Part shown: positions 10,401-16,945 of the stretch, one piece after another
Layout of the letters: every line of letters starts with the position of its first letter
How positions within the stretch are numbered: the first letter of the stretch is position 1
Assembly (NCBI GenBank): GCA_020444165.1
Contig: JAHLLK010000073.1
Span: 1-28,929 of the forward strand
Length of the DNA stretch: 28,929 bases
Direction: 5' to 3'
Source of the DNA: Deltaproteobacteria bacterium
GTDB lineage: Bacteria > Desulfobacterota > Desulfarculia > Desulfarculales > Desulfarculaceae
Made by a program: the position numbers and the translations under genes
Notes under the pieces: model-generated
The model's database searches: none
Told to the model about the DNA's origin: nothing
Seen by the model: the letters and a program-made list of their open reading frames with translations, nothing else

Positions 10401-11218
10401 TGTAGCTTTAGCATGGCGGCGCGGAGCCCGGTCCCCGCCTGTTCGCCGCTGAGCCCGGCGTTGTACAGCGCCATGAGCTGGGCCGTGGTCAGTTCCAGGT
10501 CTTGCCCCAGGCCCTTGGCTACCGGCCCCACGTAGCGCATGGAGTCGGCCAGGGACTCCATATTGGCCTGGGACCCGCTGATGGCCGCGGCAAAGACGTT
10601 GGCCACCCGCTCGGAATCGCTGGCGGCCAGTTTGAACTGGGCTAGGGTGGAGACCACGGTTTTGGAGGTAAAGGCCAGGTCGGATTGGGTGGCGGCAGCC
10701 AGGGCCAACACGCCGTTGGCCGCGGAGATGGCCTCCTCCACCCCCATGCCGGCGGAGGCTAAGCTGTAATAGGCGTCGGCCACCTGTTTGGCCGAGAACA
10801 CCGAGACCTTGGCCTGGTCGCGGGCCGCGGATTTGAGCCGGTCCAACTCCTTGACGGTCGCGCCCATCACCGCGGCCACGTTGGACATGCTGTGCTCGTA
10901 CTCGGTGTGGGTCTTGACCGCGCCGGTCAATATTTCCGTCGCGGTCTGGAGCACCTGGTACGCCGCGGCGGCGATGCCAGCCGCGGCGCCCACCCGGAGG
11001 AGCGCGGCCTCCACGGCGCTGAGCCCCTTGGCCCCCGTTTCGCCGCCCCGCCCCAGCTTGGCCGCGGCGGCCTCGGCCGCGCTCATGTCTTTGCTGGCCG
11101 ATTTGGCCGCCCGTCCGGTCCGCTCAAAGGAGGACTCCAGCTTCCGCGCGTACTTGTCGGCCGCGTTTCCGCTGGAGTCCTTGACCCCCAGTTCGACTAT
11201 GACTTTCTTGTCAGCCAT
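4475..11218 (-). CDS. Tail tape measure protein, unusually long
   Basis: A 2247-residue tape measure, which sets tail length and is thought to enter the cell envelope during DNA delivery. The conserved TP901-type core occupies about residues 90-390 (SMSNVAAVMG, SAKQVADAYYSLASAGM, GLSGEQAGTGLRAAMLKLQDVTP, FGTEAATVAVTLAQSA). Long coiled-coil stretches follow to about 780. The middle is Gly/Trp-rich with two copies of a WG-[DG]-EFTGGTE motif (about residues 909 and 1116). A strongly hydrophobic Gly/Ala segment follows at about 1159-1210 and is a likely membrane-insertion region. The usual near-terminal motif (HGGGLAPDEVPIIAQKGEYM) sits at about 1720, with roughly 500 more coiled-coil residues beyond it. 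At the family's ~1.5 angstrom per residue, a tail of about 340 nm is expected, against lambda H at 853 residues. The ATG overlaps the end of the GT frame, and its ribosome site (AGGAG) is distant. Confidence 0.95.
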   Translation of the reverse strand: MADKKVIVELGVKDSSGNAADKYARKLESSFERTGRAAKSASKDMSAAEAAAAKLGRGGETGAKGLSAVEAALLRVGAAAGIAAAAYQVLQTATEILTGAVKTHTEYEHSMSNVAAVMGATVKELDRLKSAARDQAKVSVFSAKQVADAYYSLASAGMGVEEAISAANGVLALAAATQSDLAFTSKTVVSTLAQFKLAASDSERVANVFAAAISGSQANMESLADSMRYVGPVAKGLGQDLELTTAQLMALYNAGLSGEQAGTGLRAAMLKLQDVTPKAAETIKGLGVRITDAQGRALPFMDIMTALGKANMSVADATKIFGTEAATVAVTLAQSAGQIQKYNEAITGTNKAHEAVQTQTNDLKGDLQKLDSAAEELAHVFGDEVDPALRKFVQRQTEIAQDQKSEEVIRGIGRAAAWLVEKLQWIEEHSAPALLALIPGLAGAVQLFQELGKDPPPIDKWREYYKVLDQVTKLEDQAGRQKISVGGVSKSLAADIDAARQEMDALLDDLAAGWAAGWGDASAAAQKEVDTTADAVAAARQVLMDRLADLRKTDYQREMDKLRDELAANIAATHDKLLAEQIFQAEKAALDKKYGGDRLKAEAKAADEIIKIRREVADEILALGQQALNEEAKIDAKRLKDWEGLQRELKEAQAGGLDAQLADLQNWYQHALELNQIYGAGLTAQITDLYQHRVQKALDDHAKANRSTLDKMLDQWADHDKNVEALTQSMFQNIQNTWGGWWEDLLLGEFADAEDAISELGDAFVKMLAQMTAAWVANETLAGMANFFKDLKTGMSGGGWNFNSMGGWWKGLWGGIEGSQEAAAQATTTAAGNMDRAATRHDTAAGKLVQAGTDLSAAAAKLGAAGAVPGGTSATPGGLVQTPLTEGGTTSGVIFGWDPSWGEQDWSGWGDEFTGGTETPTGNAGEVISAGQNPFDTYSPAQVFALLTSAYALIEGINGLGDPNRNKFGAGLQALGGGAGLYSNQILRDLFGLGGISPAGQVAMGGLGVLGAGYGLWNNLQGFGDQGVTGLNVLSTALNAYNLYAGSRNLIAGIQSLADLPSIGGAPDIFTQFWRWGKSGWDAAFGPSVTAPTPTTTPTTVVPAFNPSDPYAGWGGEFTGGTEAGWGQIGNAGAGMAGGIAGSYASGELIRNTVAKERPNAMYGAMGGAAGGGAYGASVGTAILPGIGTLIGAALGAFMGGVVGGLTGGAFGSDEKPDPYQRMTNIKHSYDSWQRQTQISQENPEWYQTAGLPSYSASRYSAYEEIDKSVESGTLSQSLREIAEGTPEGAVNIKKILESVTPLEMAMGGATEKYHDFNVQVKDAVESYARVALEFDGYAGSGEHLSEMMGELADGLGLTDEQTAALNENVAASITDWQQFGGSTDELTMKIRDDFGQALIGAAEAEAGDEEATNRLTEAKQRLIAELDQIIAARTLGQDSGDAEKSLYVQLAEAIQVTGGVGQLAAASLQELNTQFADGTLTQEEYTKAQEDILAHLVEYNALVQDETRRTTEAATAEELLVAGMRNAAIVAEIQRQAFEQNGQAMSLVDAQTQALTGTIETLLTANSLEAIEQREMVNLLLFQAGRTEELTEKYKRYQEIKEALTKAHTMERSEVEKLVVEGRELAKELGFTKEATEGQTDANNNATGPTDTLAKAVAGVAEAVEALKGWLEGLPASGTTWDWYMNGHFNFEGEKPPKKEHSGGLIMHSGGFVGWPRLHGGGLAPDEVPIIAQKGEYMIKRSDVSALGGAAGVEHMLDSALGAATASTSTTAVATAADQTEEEAQRLADAYEAAIKEMQGWDAAWLRERYTAEQQAGDQLIQQRNSQMEQVKAWEEEGTITHEEAVARMGLIDQQWAADVVKLREEVTKAFDQTIADFWEGQKSQAEQAHDAIMQQSQDLLDELQRQYESGAIGSWEEYQSRRIDVEAMTDKALANLRSDAYKSLQAIVDNSLKGELSATEQQVQTLNDTYRDHLQELEDYYRAGTISQQDAQQWRLALQESYQRDLGQITTEGLANLENIETSALGQRKDRQEQLMSELLATEGLTQEGIQQRIKELMGVNEDVAGLEKDQKVLGSLQKWLTSPFTNATEAAALVAQARDLYAGLDFQTLSQEGGLAGSAVGVIGDREFLQGWTVSDPITDPGPSPSWDNSKPMPGRGPLLPSPIAPIPGTGGTYAAQERQAAPQQTQVVINIGQVGQLADAVIEASVKEFRTFLYQEQARQAQTGGPKPYTTSISRPALLPGSK

Positions 11219-11959
11219 TGGGGTGGGGCGTTTCTCCTCTGGTCCGGTGGATCAGCCTCAGTTTTTCCAGGAATCTTTCGCGGCCCATCTCGGGCCACCT
11301 GTCCAGGGCGCGGAGCACCTGGATCACGGCCGGGAGGTCCAGGGGTGGCCAGCCCTCATGCCCGGCCCGGGTCTGGTCGGCTATCAGCCCGTAGGCCTCT
11401 ACGGCCGGGAGGTTGGAGGCCCAGAGGTCGGGGGGTAGGCTGGAGCAGGTCTTGCAGTCCGGCTCCGTCCCCTGGAACTCGTTAACCTCCCGGCACTCAT
11501 CGCAATCCAGTCGTCCGGGTCGCCAGGCGACGGCTACCCAGTCGCGGAGTTTCCCTGTTCCTCCGCCAGGTCGAAGTTGCCGGGGGTGTTGGCCTCATTC
11601 AGCAGCCAGGTGCCCACCCGGGGCACCACGTCCATCAGGTCCGCCAGATCGCTGGTGCTAAAGGGCACTTCCTCGTCGTGCCGCTCCGGGGGAACCTTGG
11701 CCAGTTGGATGGCGCCCAACTCGGCCAGCGTCCTGATGCTGACGCGATCCCAGTCCACGGCGCGCTTGGCCAGCATCCGGTGGAAGGCCTTGTCGTCGAA
11801 CTTTTCCTTGCCGCGTTTGACCTTCTTGACCTTCTCCAGCATGGTGTCCAACTCAGAGTCGGGAACGAAGCTGAAGGTCACCTCGAACAGTCCCTCAAAG
11901 GTCGCCGTCGCGGTCAGGTCTTTGGGGGGCCGGAATTCGTTGATCAAGTCCTTAAGCAT
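11211..11959 (-). CDS. GT: Tail assembly chaperone GT fusion, made by -1 frameshift
   Basis: Translation starts with the G protein at 11959, shifts back one base at the heptamer GGGAAAC (11549-11555), and continues in the -1 frame to a TGA at 11213-11211. The predicted fusion is 137 residues of G plus 112 of T, or 249 in all. The T part has no plausible start codon near its beginning, yet is fully open for 113 codons. It carries two CxxC pairs (DCDEC and DCKTC, 11 residues between the pairs) followed by helices (LPAVEAYGLIADQ, PAVIQVLRALDRW). Lambda GT arises the same way at GGGAAAG and works with G to load the tape measure before tube assembly. The stop of T lies inside the start of the tape measure gene. 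Confidence 0.85.
11534..11959 (-). CDS. G: Tail assembly chaperone, G protein
   Basis: A 141-residue soluble protein made without frameshifting. Its position between tail tube and tape measure is that of lambda gpG, which coats the tape measure during tail assembly. The ATG at 11959 follows a GGAGGA ribosome site nine bases upstream. The sequence is mixed alpha/beta: LTATATFEGLFEVTFSFV early, a very basic patch (KKVKRGKEKF) near residue 45, then helices with FSTSDLADLMDVVP. It ends with acidic residues and the slippery codons GGA AAC, five codons before the TAG stop. Identification rests on context, size and the frameshift site; sequence similarity alone would not prove it. Confidence 0.85.
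   Translation of the reverse strand: MLKDLINEFRPPKDLTATATFEGLFEVTFSFVPDSELDTMLEKVKKVKRGKEKFDDKAFHRMLAKRAVDWDRVSIRTLAELGAIQLAKVPPERHDEEVPFSTSDLADLMDVVPRVGTWLLNEANTPGNFDLAEEQGNSATG
11549..11555 (-). promoter_or_regulatory. Programmed -1 ribosomal frameshift site GGGAAAC
   Basis: On the coding strand the zero-frame codons are CAG GGA AAC, so the heptamer G GGA AAC fits the X XXY YYZ rule exactly. After slipping, the tRNAs re-pair on GGG and AAA. The zero-frame stop TAG follows 12 bases later. The -1 frame then runs 112 codons without a stop. Lambda and many other phages use GGGAAAG at the same place. I did not compute a downstream stimulatory structure. Confidence 0.88.
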
Positions 11960-12003
11960 TCCTAAAATCCTCCATTGGAACGGTCGGTTGGTTGGGCTGC
12001 CGG

Positions 12004-13152
12004 TTAGGTGTAACTGGCGCTGATCTCGTCCTCCCCGGCGCTGCCCAGGCAGTTGAAGGTCAGTTGCTCGTTCACCTGCACGTCTCCGGACACCTCCGGG
12101 GTGTCGATGTAGGTCTGGGCCATGGCCAGGGTGATAGTCTTGCCCGCGCCGCCATTGATGGCGATGGACAGGGCCGCCTCCTCTTGGTCCCGGGCCTGGC
12201 GGAAGTGTTTCAGGTTGGGCAGGATCAGGGGGAGTGAGGCGGAGCCAGACACGGTGCGCTGCCCCAAGACGAAAGCCTCGGGGAACGATCCGGTGCTGAT
12301 CAGGTCCAACCAATTGGCTTGGTTGGCGATGGTCAAGTCGAAGCTCTCACAGGTCAAGGCCGTGCCGCCCAGGGAGAGCGTGGCGTAGCGGTTCTCCAGG
12401 GGCGCGCCCACCACGCTGCCGGTGGGCAGGAAGCCCTCCACCGTCAAGTCCGCCGCCGGCGCGCCGGTGAGCGCGGGGGACACCGTCACCGTGTCGGCGG
12501 TGGTGTCCACCGCGCTAATCTCATAGCCGGCCCCGGTGTTGTCGTCGGTGCCCACCTTGATGCGGGCGCCCGCCTGGAACTGCATGGCCCCGCCCTCCAC
12601 CAGGTTGAGCACCGTGGTGGTGGAGTCGGCCGCGGTGGTGGATTTGCCCGCCATGACGACGCTCTTGCACTTGCCGGAGGCGGTGATGGCCACCGCCCCC
12701 TTGCTGGCCATGGCGATCTTGAGCGACTCCACCGCGCAGCCCGCCGCGAAGCGGGTCAGGTCCGAGACCCGGACCCCCATCGAAAACGTGGGCAGCTCAA
12801 TGGCTGGGGTGTAGACCACGCTGGTGGAGCCGGTCACCTCCTTGTCGCCAAGGGCGCAGTAGAGCAGGGTGTCCTCGGCCGGGGCTGTGCCCGCGGTGCC
12901 GCTGGGCCGGGCCAGGACGTCCAATTGCCACTCCCCCGGCGGGGTCACATCCCGGAAGCGGTCGGTGAGGCTCCGGGAGTTTTTGATCTCCGGGTTGGGG
13001 GTGAAGCTCTCCATTTGCTTGATGGTGGGCAGCCCCACCGGCAGCACCGCGTTGGCGGCCACGAAAGCCGCCAGGGTGCCAAAGGTGCTCTCGGCCGCGA
13101 TAAATACCTCGGTCTCCCGCACCATCTGCAGTTGGGTGACGTCCAGGGCCAT
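12004..13152 (-). CDS. Major tail tube protein (lambda V role)
   Basis: A 382-residue protein with a strong AGGAGGAG ribosome site overlapping the stop of the small gene before it. The N-terminal region (VRETEVFIAAESTFGTLAAF, then a Pro-rich link and FRDVTPPGEWQLDVLARPSG) and the C-terminal region (SFDLTIANQANWL, FVLGQRTVSGSASLPLILPN) look like a tail tube subunit. The subunit is interrupted at about residues 150-245 by a Thr/Ala/Gly/Val-rich stretch (KSTTAADSTTTVLNLVEGGA) that may be an inserted surface domain. It lies between the tail terminator and the assembly chaperones, as V does in lambda. At 382 residues it is longer than lambda V (246), consistent with an added domain. Confidence 0.83.
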   Translation of the reverse strand: MALDVTQLQMVRETEVFIAAESTFGTLAAFVAANAVLPVGLPTIKQMESFTPNPEIKNSRSLTDRFRDVTPPGEWQLDVLARPSGTAGTAPAEDTLLYCALGDKEVTGSTSVVYTPAIELPTFSMGVRVSDLTRFAAGCAVESLKIAMASKGAVAITASGKCKSVVMAGKSTTAADSTTTVLNLVEGGAMQFQAGARIKVGTDDNTGAGYEISAVDTTADTVTVSPALTGAPAADLTVEGFLPTGSVVGAPLENRYATLSLGGTALTCESFDLTIANQANWLDLISTGSFPEAFVLGQRTVSGSASLPLILPNLKHFRQARDQEEAALSIAINGGAGKTITLAMAQTYIDTPEVSGDVQVNEQLTFNCLGSAGEDEISASYT

Positions 13153-13155
13153 GGC

Positions 13156-13425
13156 CTACTCCTCCTCTCCCGCCGCGGGGGCGGCGGCCTCGGGGTCCGG
13201 TTCGGGTTCGTCCGCCGGGGCGGCGGGTTCGGGGTCGGGTTCATGAGCCGGGAAAACGGGCTGGGGGTTGGGCGCGGGCGGACTCACAAGAGTCCATCCC
13301 CCGGCGCGTTCGAGCTGCCAGGCCACCGCGTCCAGCACCGATATCGTCTGCCCCGGCGGCACCCGGCCATACCCGGTAATGGTTTGCAAGCACCCGGTGT
13401 TGTTGGTTATTTGGATCGTTGCCAT
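13156..13425 (-). CDS. Small protein with acidic Pro/Glu/Ala tail, hypothetical
   Basis: An 89-residue protein whose ATG lies one base after the TAG of the gpU-like gene. The first 50 residues form a compact beta-like unit (IQITNNTGCLQTITGYGRVPPGQTISV) ending in a Trp motif (GGWTLV). The rest is low-complexity Pro, Glu, Ala and Asp (DPEPAAPADEPEPDPEAAAP), strongly acidic and probably disordered. It is encoded between tail terminator and tail tube, so a tail-completion or accessory role is plausible. I do not recognise a family. Confidence 0.75.
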   Translation of the reverse strand: MATIQITNNTGCLQTITGYGRVPPGQTISVLDAVAWQLERAGGWTLVSPPAPNPQPVFPAHEPDPEPAAPADEPEPDPEAAAPAAGEEE

Positions 13426-13426
13426 T

Positions 13427-13867
13427 CTAGGCTCCCGTGTCGTGGTAGATGTAGCCGACGCGCCAATTGATGAGCATCTGGCCCAGGGAGACGCCCCCAT
13501 CCTCTTCGAGGGAGAGGTCCTCGCCGGCCCAGACCGTGTCCATGGCCGCGCCGCCTTGGCTCTCGTCGGCCTGCACCGCTCGGCGCACCTGGCGGGCTAG
13601 CTCCTCCAGCTCGTCGTAGAGGGTGGCCGAGGCCTGGACCCAGAGCACGGTGATCAGGTTGAGCGCGGCCCTGTAGGCCCTGGGCTGGTCGATGTAGGCC
13701 TCGCCCTCGTACTCCGACCCCACGCAGAACACCGCCACCACCGGCAGGGCGCCCGGGTCCAGGGGGTCCACCGGCCCGGTGTAGACCCGGTCCCCGGCGT
13801 CGGTGCCGGCGGCCAGGATCGCCGCGGCCACGGCCTGGCGGATGGTGGTTGCCGGGTGCTCGGTCAT
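13427..13867 (-). CDS. U: Tail terminator protein, gpU-like
   Basis: A 146-residue protein starting at the ATG one base past the stop of the preceding gene. It has the pattern of lambda U: a helical start (TIRQAVAAAILAAG), then LPVVAVFCVGSEYEGE, which aligns with the conserved strand and turn of gpU, then a strand (AALNLITVLWVQAS) and a long helix (LYDELEELARQVRRAV). Lambda U caps the head-proximal end of the growing tail tube and forms the tail side of the head-tail junction. The size fits (lambda U is 131 residues) and the position between head-joining genes and tail tube agrees. Confidence 0.78.
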   Translation of the reverse strand: MTEHPATTIRQAVAAAILAAGTDAGDRVYTGPVDPLDPGALPVVAVFCVGSEYEGEAYIDQPRAYRAALNLITVLWVQASATLYDELEELARQVRRAVQADESQGGAAMDTVWAGEDLSLEEDGGVSLGQMLINWRVGYIYHDTGA

Positions 13868-13868
13868 G

Positions 13869-14183
13869 TCACGCCTCCCGCAGCAGGGCCAGGTACAACC
13901 CCGAGCCATCGGGTTGCAGGTCGGCCACCCGGTAGTCGCCGCCCTGCACGCCCAGGCCCGCGTCGGTGGGCACCCGCACCGTCTTGCCCCGGAGGCCCGC
14001 GGCGTCGGCCGGGGCCAGGGTCAGCGCGGGTTGGGTGGTGGAGACGTCCACCAGGCCCTGGGCCCGGTAGGCATCCTCGTCGAAGATGGCCCGGAAGGTG
14101 CGCTCCCCGGCCCCGCCCGGGTCGGCGGTGACGGTCACCGCGAAGTCCGCGAAAAACAGGGTGAGGTCGTCGGTGAAGGTCAT
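13869..14183 (-). CDS. Head-tail joining protein, gpFII-like
   Basis: A 104-residue protein starting at an ATGA overlap with the gpZ-like gene. It has the small beta-barrel pattern of lambda FII: FTFRAIFDEDAY-type strands (here TFRAIFDEDAYRAQ), a middle strand with LTLAPADAAGLRGKTVRV, and a C-terminal GGDYRVADLQPDGSGLYLALL that matches the final conserved strands. Lambda FII sits on the portal side of the connector and offers the surface that tails bind. In lambda FII precedes Z; here it follows the Z-like gene. Confidence 0.72.
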   Translation of the reverse strand: MTFTDDLTLFFADFAVTVTADPGGAGERTFRAIFDEDAYRAQGLVDVSTTQPALTLAPADAAGLRGKTVRVPTDAGLGVQGGDYRVADLQPDGSGLYLALLREA

Positions 14184-14920
14184 GCCTTGCCCGCCTTTTC
14201 CAGCTCCCGGCCCACGTGGTGGGCCAGGCGGTCGGCCAACCGGACCCGGGCCTCGCCAACCGTCTTTGGCAGAATGCTGGCGTTTTCCGCCGCGGCCCGC
14301 ACCGAGGGACCCCAGAGCTTCTTGACTACCCGGTACTTGGGCAAGTCCTTGTAGACCGTGCCCAGGTCGCCGGCCACCCTCCACCGCCGCGCGGTGTGGG
14401 CGGCCACGTGCACGTAGCCCCAGCGCCCACCCTTGTCGTGGGCCCGCACCTGGGCCGGCCGCAGGTCCAGGGAGTGGCGCCCGGGATATTTCCGGGCCAG
14501 CACCGAATCTTTGGCCCGGCCCGGGAAGGCCCCGGGCACCAGCTTGCGGCCGGATGGTTTGTGCACCAGCACGGTCACGCCGCGCTTGGTTTTGCGCGCG
14601 CCGAATAGGCCCAGGCTCACGGCTTTGCCGCTGATGGTCAGGCTCCCGCTGGGGGCCTCGGCCCTTTTGCTGGCCTTGCGGAGGGAGATGGACCTCTTGA
14701 TCTCGGCCGCCCGGAAGTTGTAGGTGTCGCGGATGGTCTTGGAGACCGCCGTCCGCAGGCCGGCCAGTGCGTCGTTGATGGCCTGACTCCCGGCCCGGGC
14801 CGCCGCGCCTTTGACCCCGGCCAGGGTGCGCTGAACCTCCTGCCACTGCTTGGGGTCGATCTTGGCGGAGAGGACCAGCGCCCCCTTAACGTCCGTGCTG
14901 GTGATGAGCCCGGTAGCCAT
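14180..14920 (-). CDS. Minor tail protein Z-like
   Basis: A 246-residue, very basic protein. The ATG at 14920 has a GGAGAGGA ribosome site upstream; longer open frames that start inside the capsid gene are rejected. Residues 35-90 match the gpZ family pattern: QAINDALAGLRTAVSKTIRDTYNFRAA, a cluster of Lys/Arg, then LTISGKAVSLGLFGAR. A RRWRVAGDLGTVYKDLPKYRV stretch and a C-terminal helix (ARVRLADRLAHHVGRELEKAG) follow. In lambda, Z is needed for correct DNA positioning in the tail and for infectivity of assembled particles. Confidence 0.78.
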   Translation of the reverse strand: MATGLITSTDVKGALVLSAKIDPKQWQEVQRTLAGVKGAAARAGSQAINDALAGLRTAVSKTIRDTYNFRAAEIKRSISLRKASKRAEAPSGSLTISGKAVSLGLFGARKTKRGVTVLVHKPSGRKLVPGAFPGRAKDSVLARKYPGRHSLDLRPAQVRAHDKGGRWGYVHVAAHTARRWRVAGDLGTVYKDLPKYRVVKKLWGPSVRAAAENASILPKTVGEARVRLADRLAHHVGRELEKAGKA

Positions 14921-14952
14921 GTGTCCTCTCCGCCTCCCGCTGTGCCTGGCGC

Positions 14953-15921
14953 TTACGCGGTGATGTTGCTCATCAGGTAAGCCGCCGCGGTGCAGACGAA
15001 CACCTCGCCCACGTTGGTGCGCACCCGGATGACGTCGCCGCGCACCTCGTTGCTGCGGTACTGCTCGGTCACGATTTCCTGGGGGGCGTCGCCGGTCCAA
15101 AGGAAGGTGCGGCCCAGGCAGGGTTCCTTGAGGTCCAGGGGGTTGGTGGGCACCCGGGCCAGGAGGGCGTACTCGTCGTCCCAAATATCGGTGGCCGAGA
15201 GGTCTTGCCCTTTTTTGGCGGCATCGTAGATGGCGTTGCCCACCCGCACCTGCACTCCCAGGGCCTGGCTCAAAAGGCGCCGCTGGGCCTCCTCGTCCAT
15301 CATCTCCACCGGAGTGGTGTACTGGACCCTTTCGGCGATTTGGGCGCACATGACCAGGTTGTCGAACACTGCCTTGGCGATCACCAGGATGTTGGGCTCC
15401 AGACCGCAGGCTTTGCGGACGGCCTCCTTGCCGGTGCGCACGTCGGTGATGGGGGAGGCGGTGGCGGTGGTGGACCATTCGGTGGTGACCGCGTGGGCCG
15501 TGAGATTCGAGGTGTTGAAGACCATGTCCGCGATGCGCTTTTCCTGACCACGGAGCAGGATGTCCATGGCCCGCATGGCGGAAATGGCCTCGATGTCCAA
15601 CTCGCTGTAGATGCCCTCGTACATGTTGCGCTCGGAGTCGTCGATGACCTCCTCGAAGCCGTACTCCTGGCAGGAATAGGTATCGTCGCTGAACTGCCAA
15701 TCGCTCCGGGCATAGCCCGCGCGAGCGGTGCGGTGGGTGTCGGGGAGCTTCAGGAACACCTCCGCCGGGATCACCGGATAGCTGCCCGAGGCGAGGGCGG
15801 TGGGGAAATAGGGCATGATCGTGGTGCCGATGAAGCCCCGCTGGGAAGCCTCGACGGCGTATTCGAAGTTGAGGGCCCCCAGGTCGGGGCGGAGCAACGT
15901 AGTGCCGGGAGTGGGTCGCAT
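14953..15921 (-). CDS. Major capsid protein
   Basis: A 322-residue protein with an excellent AAGGAGG ribosome site six bases before its ATG. The sequence reads as an HK97-fold coat protein of the lambda-E/GPE type: N-terminal arm (LRPDLGALNFEYAVEAS), IGTTIMPYFPTALASGSYPVIP, an E-loop-like stretch, a long helix (DSERNMYEGIYSELDIEAISAM) with arginines, and a C-terminal strand and helix including VRGDVIRVRTNVGEVFV. About 415 copies would form the head if the capsid is T=7, as in lambda; the T number cannot be read from sequence. Neighbours are the decoration protein upstream and joining proteins downstream. Confidence 0.87.
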   Translation of the reverse strand: MRPTPGTTLLRPDLGALNFEYAVEASQRGFIGTTIMPYFPTALASGSYPVIPAEVFLKLPDTHRTARAGYARSDWQFSDDTYSCQEYGFEEVIDDSERNMYEGIYSELDIEAISAMRAMDILLRGQEKRIADMVFNTSNLTAHAVTTEWSTTATASPITDVRTGKEAVRKACGLEPNILVIAKAVFDNLVMCAQIAERVQYTTPVEMMDEEAQRRLLSQALGVQVRVGNAIYDAAKKGQDLSATDIWDDEYALLARVPTNPLDLKEPCLGRTFLWTGDAPQEIVTEQYRSNEVRGDVIRVRTNVGEVFVCTAAAYLMSNITA

Positions 15922-15948
15922 GTCAGCCTCCTTGCCGCCGAGCTACCG

Positions 15949-16908
15949 CTAGGCGGAGAGCAACTTGGCCTGGTACTCGATCCAGGCGCCGTAGATGTAG
16001 ACGGCGTCGCCGTCGTTGGTGCCGCCCAGGGCCAGGACCACGGTCAGGGCCCCGGGGGCGGCCAGCACCCCGGCCGCGTCGCAAGTGAACACCAGCTCGC
16101 TGGCCGCCTGGGTCACAGCCTGGGCGGCGGTGCCTTGAATGTCCGCGTTGGCCACGTCGCCGGCGGCCACCGGGTAGACCTCGCAGTCCAGGGTCAGGAC
16201 ATCGTTGTCGGCGTCCTTGCCGGCCAGCACGTGCACGGTGATGTCGGCGGATTCGTCCAGGTCCTGCGGGACCGGGGCCGAGAAACCCAGGCTCTCGCCA
16301 GCGGAGCAGTCCACCGGGATCTGGATCACCTGCTCCTTGTTGGCGAGCTGGGCCAGGCCGGCCACGGTGGTGGCCTGTTTGGTCAATGCGGTGCCATCCT
16401 CCTGGGTGATGGCCGAGAGCGGCACCGGGATGGTCTTCTGGGCGGACTGCAGGTGGGTGGCCAGCTCGGCGATGACCGCCTCCGCCGTGGTGCCGGTGAC
16501 CAGCCCACCCGCGTCGGCCACGGAGACCGTGGCGGCGGTGGTGGACTTCACCGACCAGAGCACGGCCTCCACCAGGTCGCCCTGGGCGGTGGCCGCCTCC
16601 TTGGCGATGCCGAGGGCGCTGCCGCTGGCGGAGTCGGAGATCTGCCCGTCCGCTCCGCTGTAGAGCACCGCGCCGACGCTGAAGCTGTCCGCGGCGGAGA
16701 CCTCCTGGGAGCCCGGGAAGTTGATGGGGCGCACCGCGACCAGCGCGCCGCTGGCCGCGGCGTATTCGGTGACGCCGATAGCGTCGTCGCCCGCGTCGCA
16801 CTTCTCCACCTCGGGCGGGGTGGTGGTGGTGCCGGACTTGATGTTCACCAGACGGCGGGCCTCGATGGCCTCCCCGGCGGTGAAAGTGAGCACTCCTTCG
16901 GTATACAT
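15949..16908 (-). CDS. Capsid decoration / head fibre protein, two-part
   Basis: A 319-residue protein starting at the ATG at 16908, which has an AAGGAG ribosome site. The N-terminal ~110 residues (FTAGEAIEARRLVNIKSG, DAIGVTEYAAASGALVAVRP, FSVGAVLYSGADGQIS) match the DUF2190-type capsid cement fold. A linker with EAVIAELATHLQSA helix sequence follows. The C-terminal ~150 residues form a Val/Ala/Asp-rich beta domain (ITVHVLAGKDADNDVLTLDCEVYPV, GDAVYIYGAWIEYQAKLLSA) like those of head fibres. It probably stabilises the shell and displays an external knob. The split into two domains is inferred from composition changes. It is larger than lambda D (110 residues). Confidence 0.72.
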   Translation of the reverse strand: MYTEGVLTFTAGEAIEARRLVNIKSGTTTTPPEVEKCDAGDDAIGVTEYAAASGALVAVRPINFPGSQEVSAADSFSVGAVLYSGADGQISDSASGSALGIAKEAATAQGDLVEAVLWSVKSTTAATVSVADAGGLVTGTTAEAVIAELATHLQSAQKTIPVPLSAITQEDGTALTKQATTVAGLAQLANKEQVIQIPVDCSAGESLGFSAPVPQDLDESADITVHVLAGKDADNDVLTLDCEVYPVAAGDVANADIQGTAAQAVTQAASELVFTCDAAGVLAAPGALTVVLALGGTNDGDAVYIYGAWIEYQAKLLSA

Positions 16909-16945
16909 TGGCCTTGCTCCTTGTCGCGGCCGGGCCGCGGGAGGG

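Noticed and set aside
14180..15700. 506-residue frame ending with the gpZ-like protein
   Set aside because: Its first half is an out-of-frame reading of the capsid gene. A good ribosome site and ATG at 14920 give the true start.
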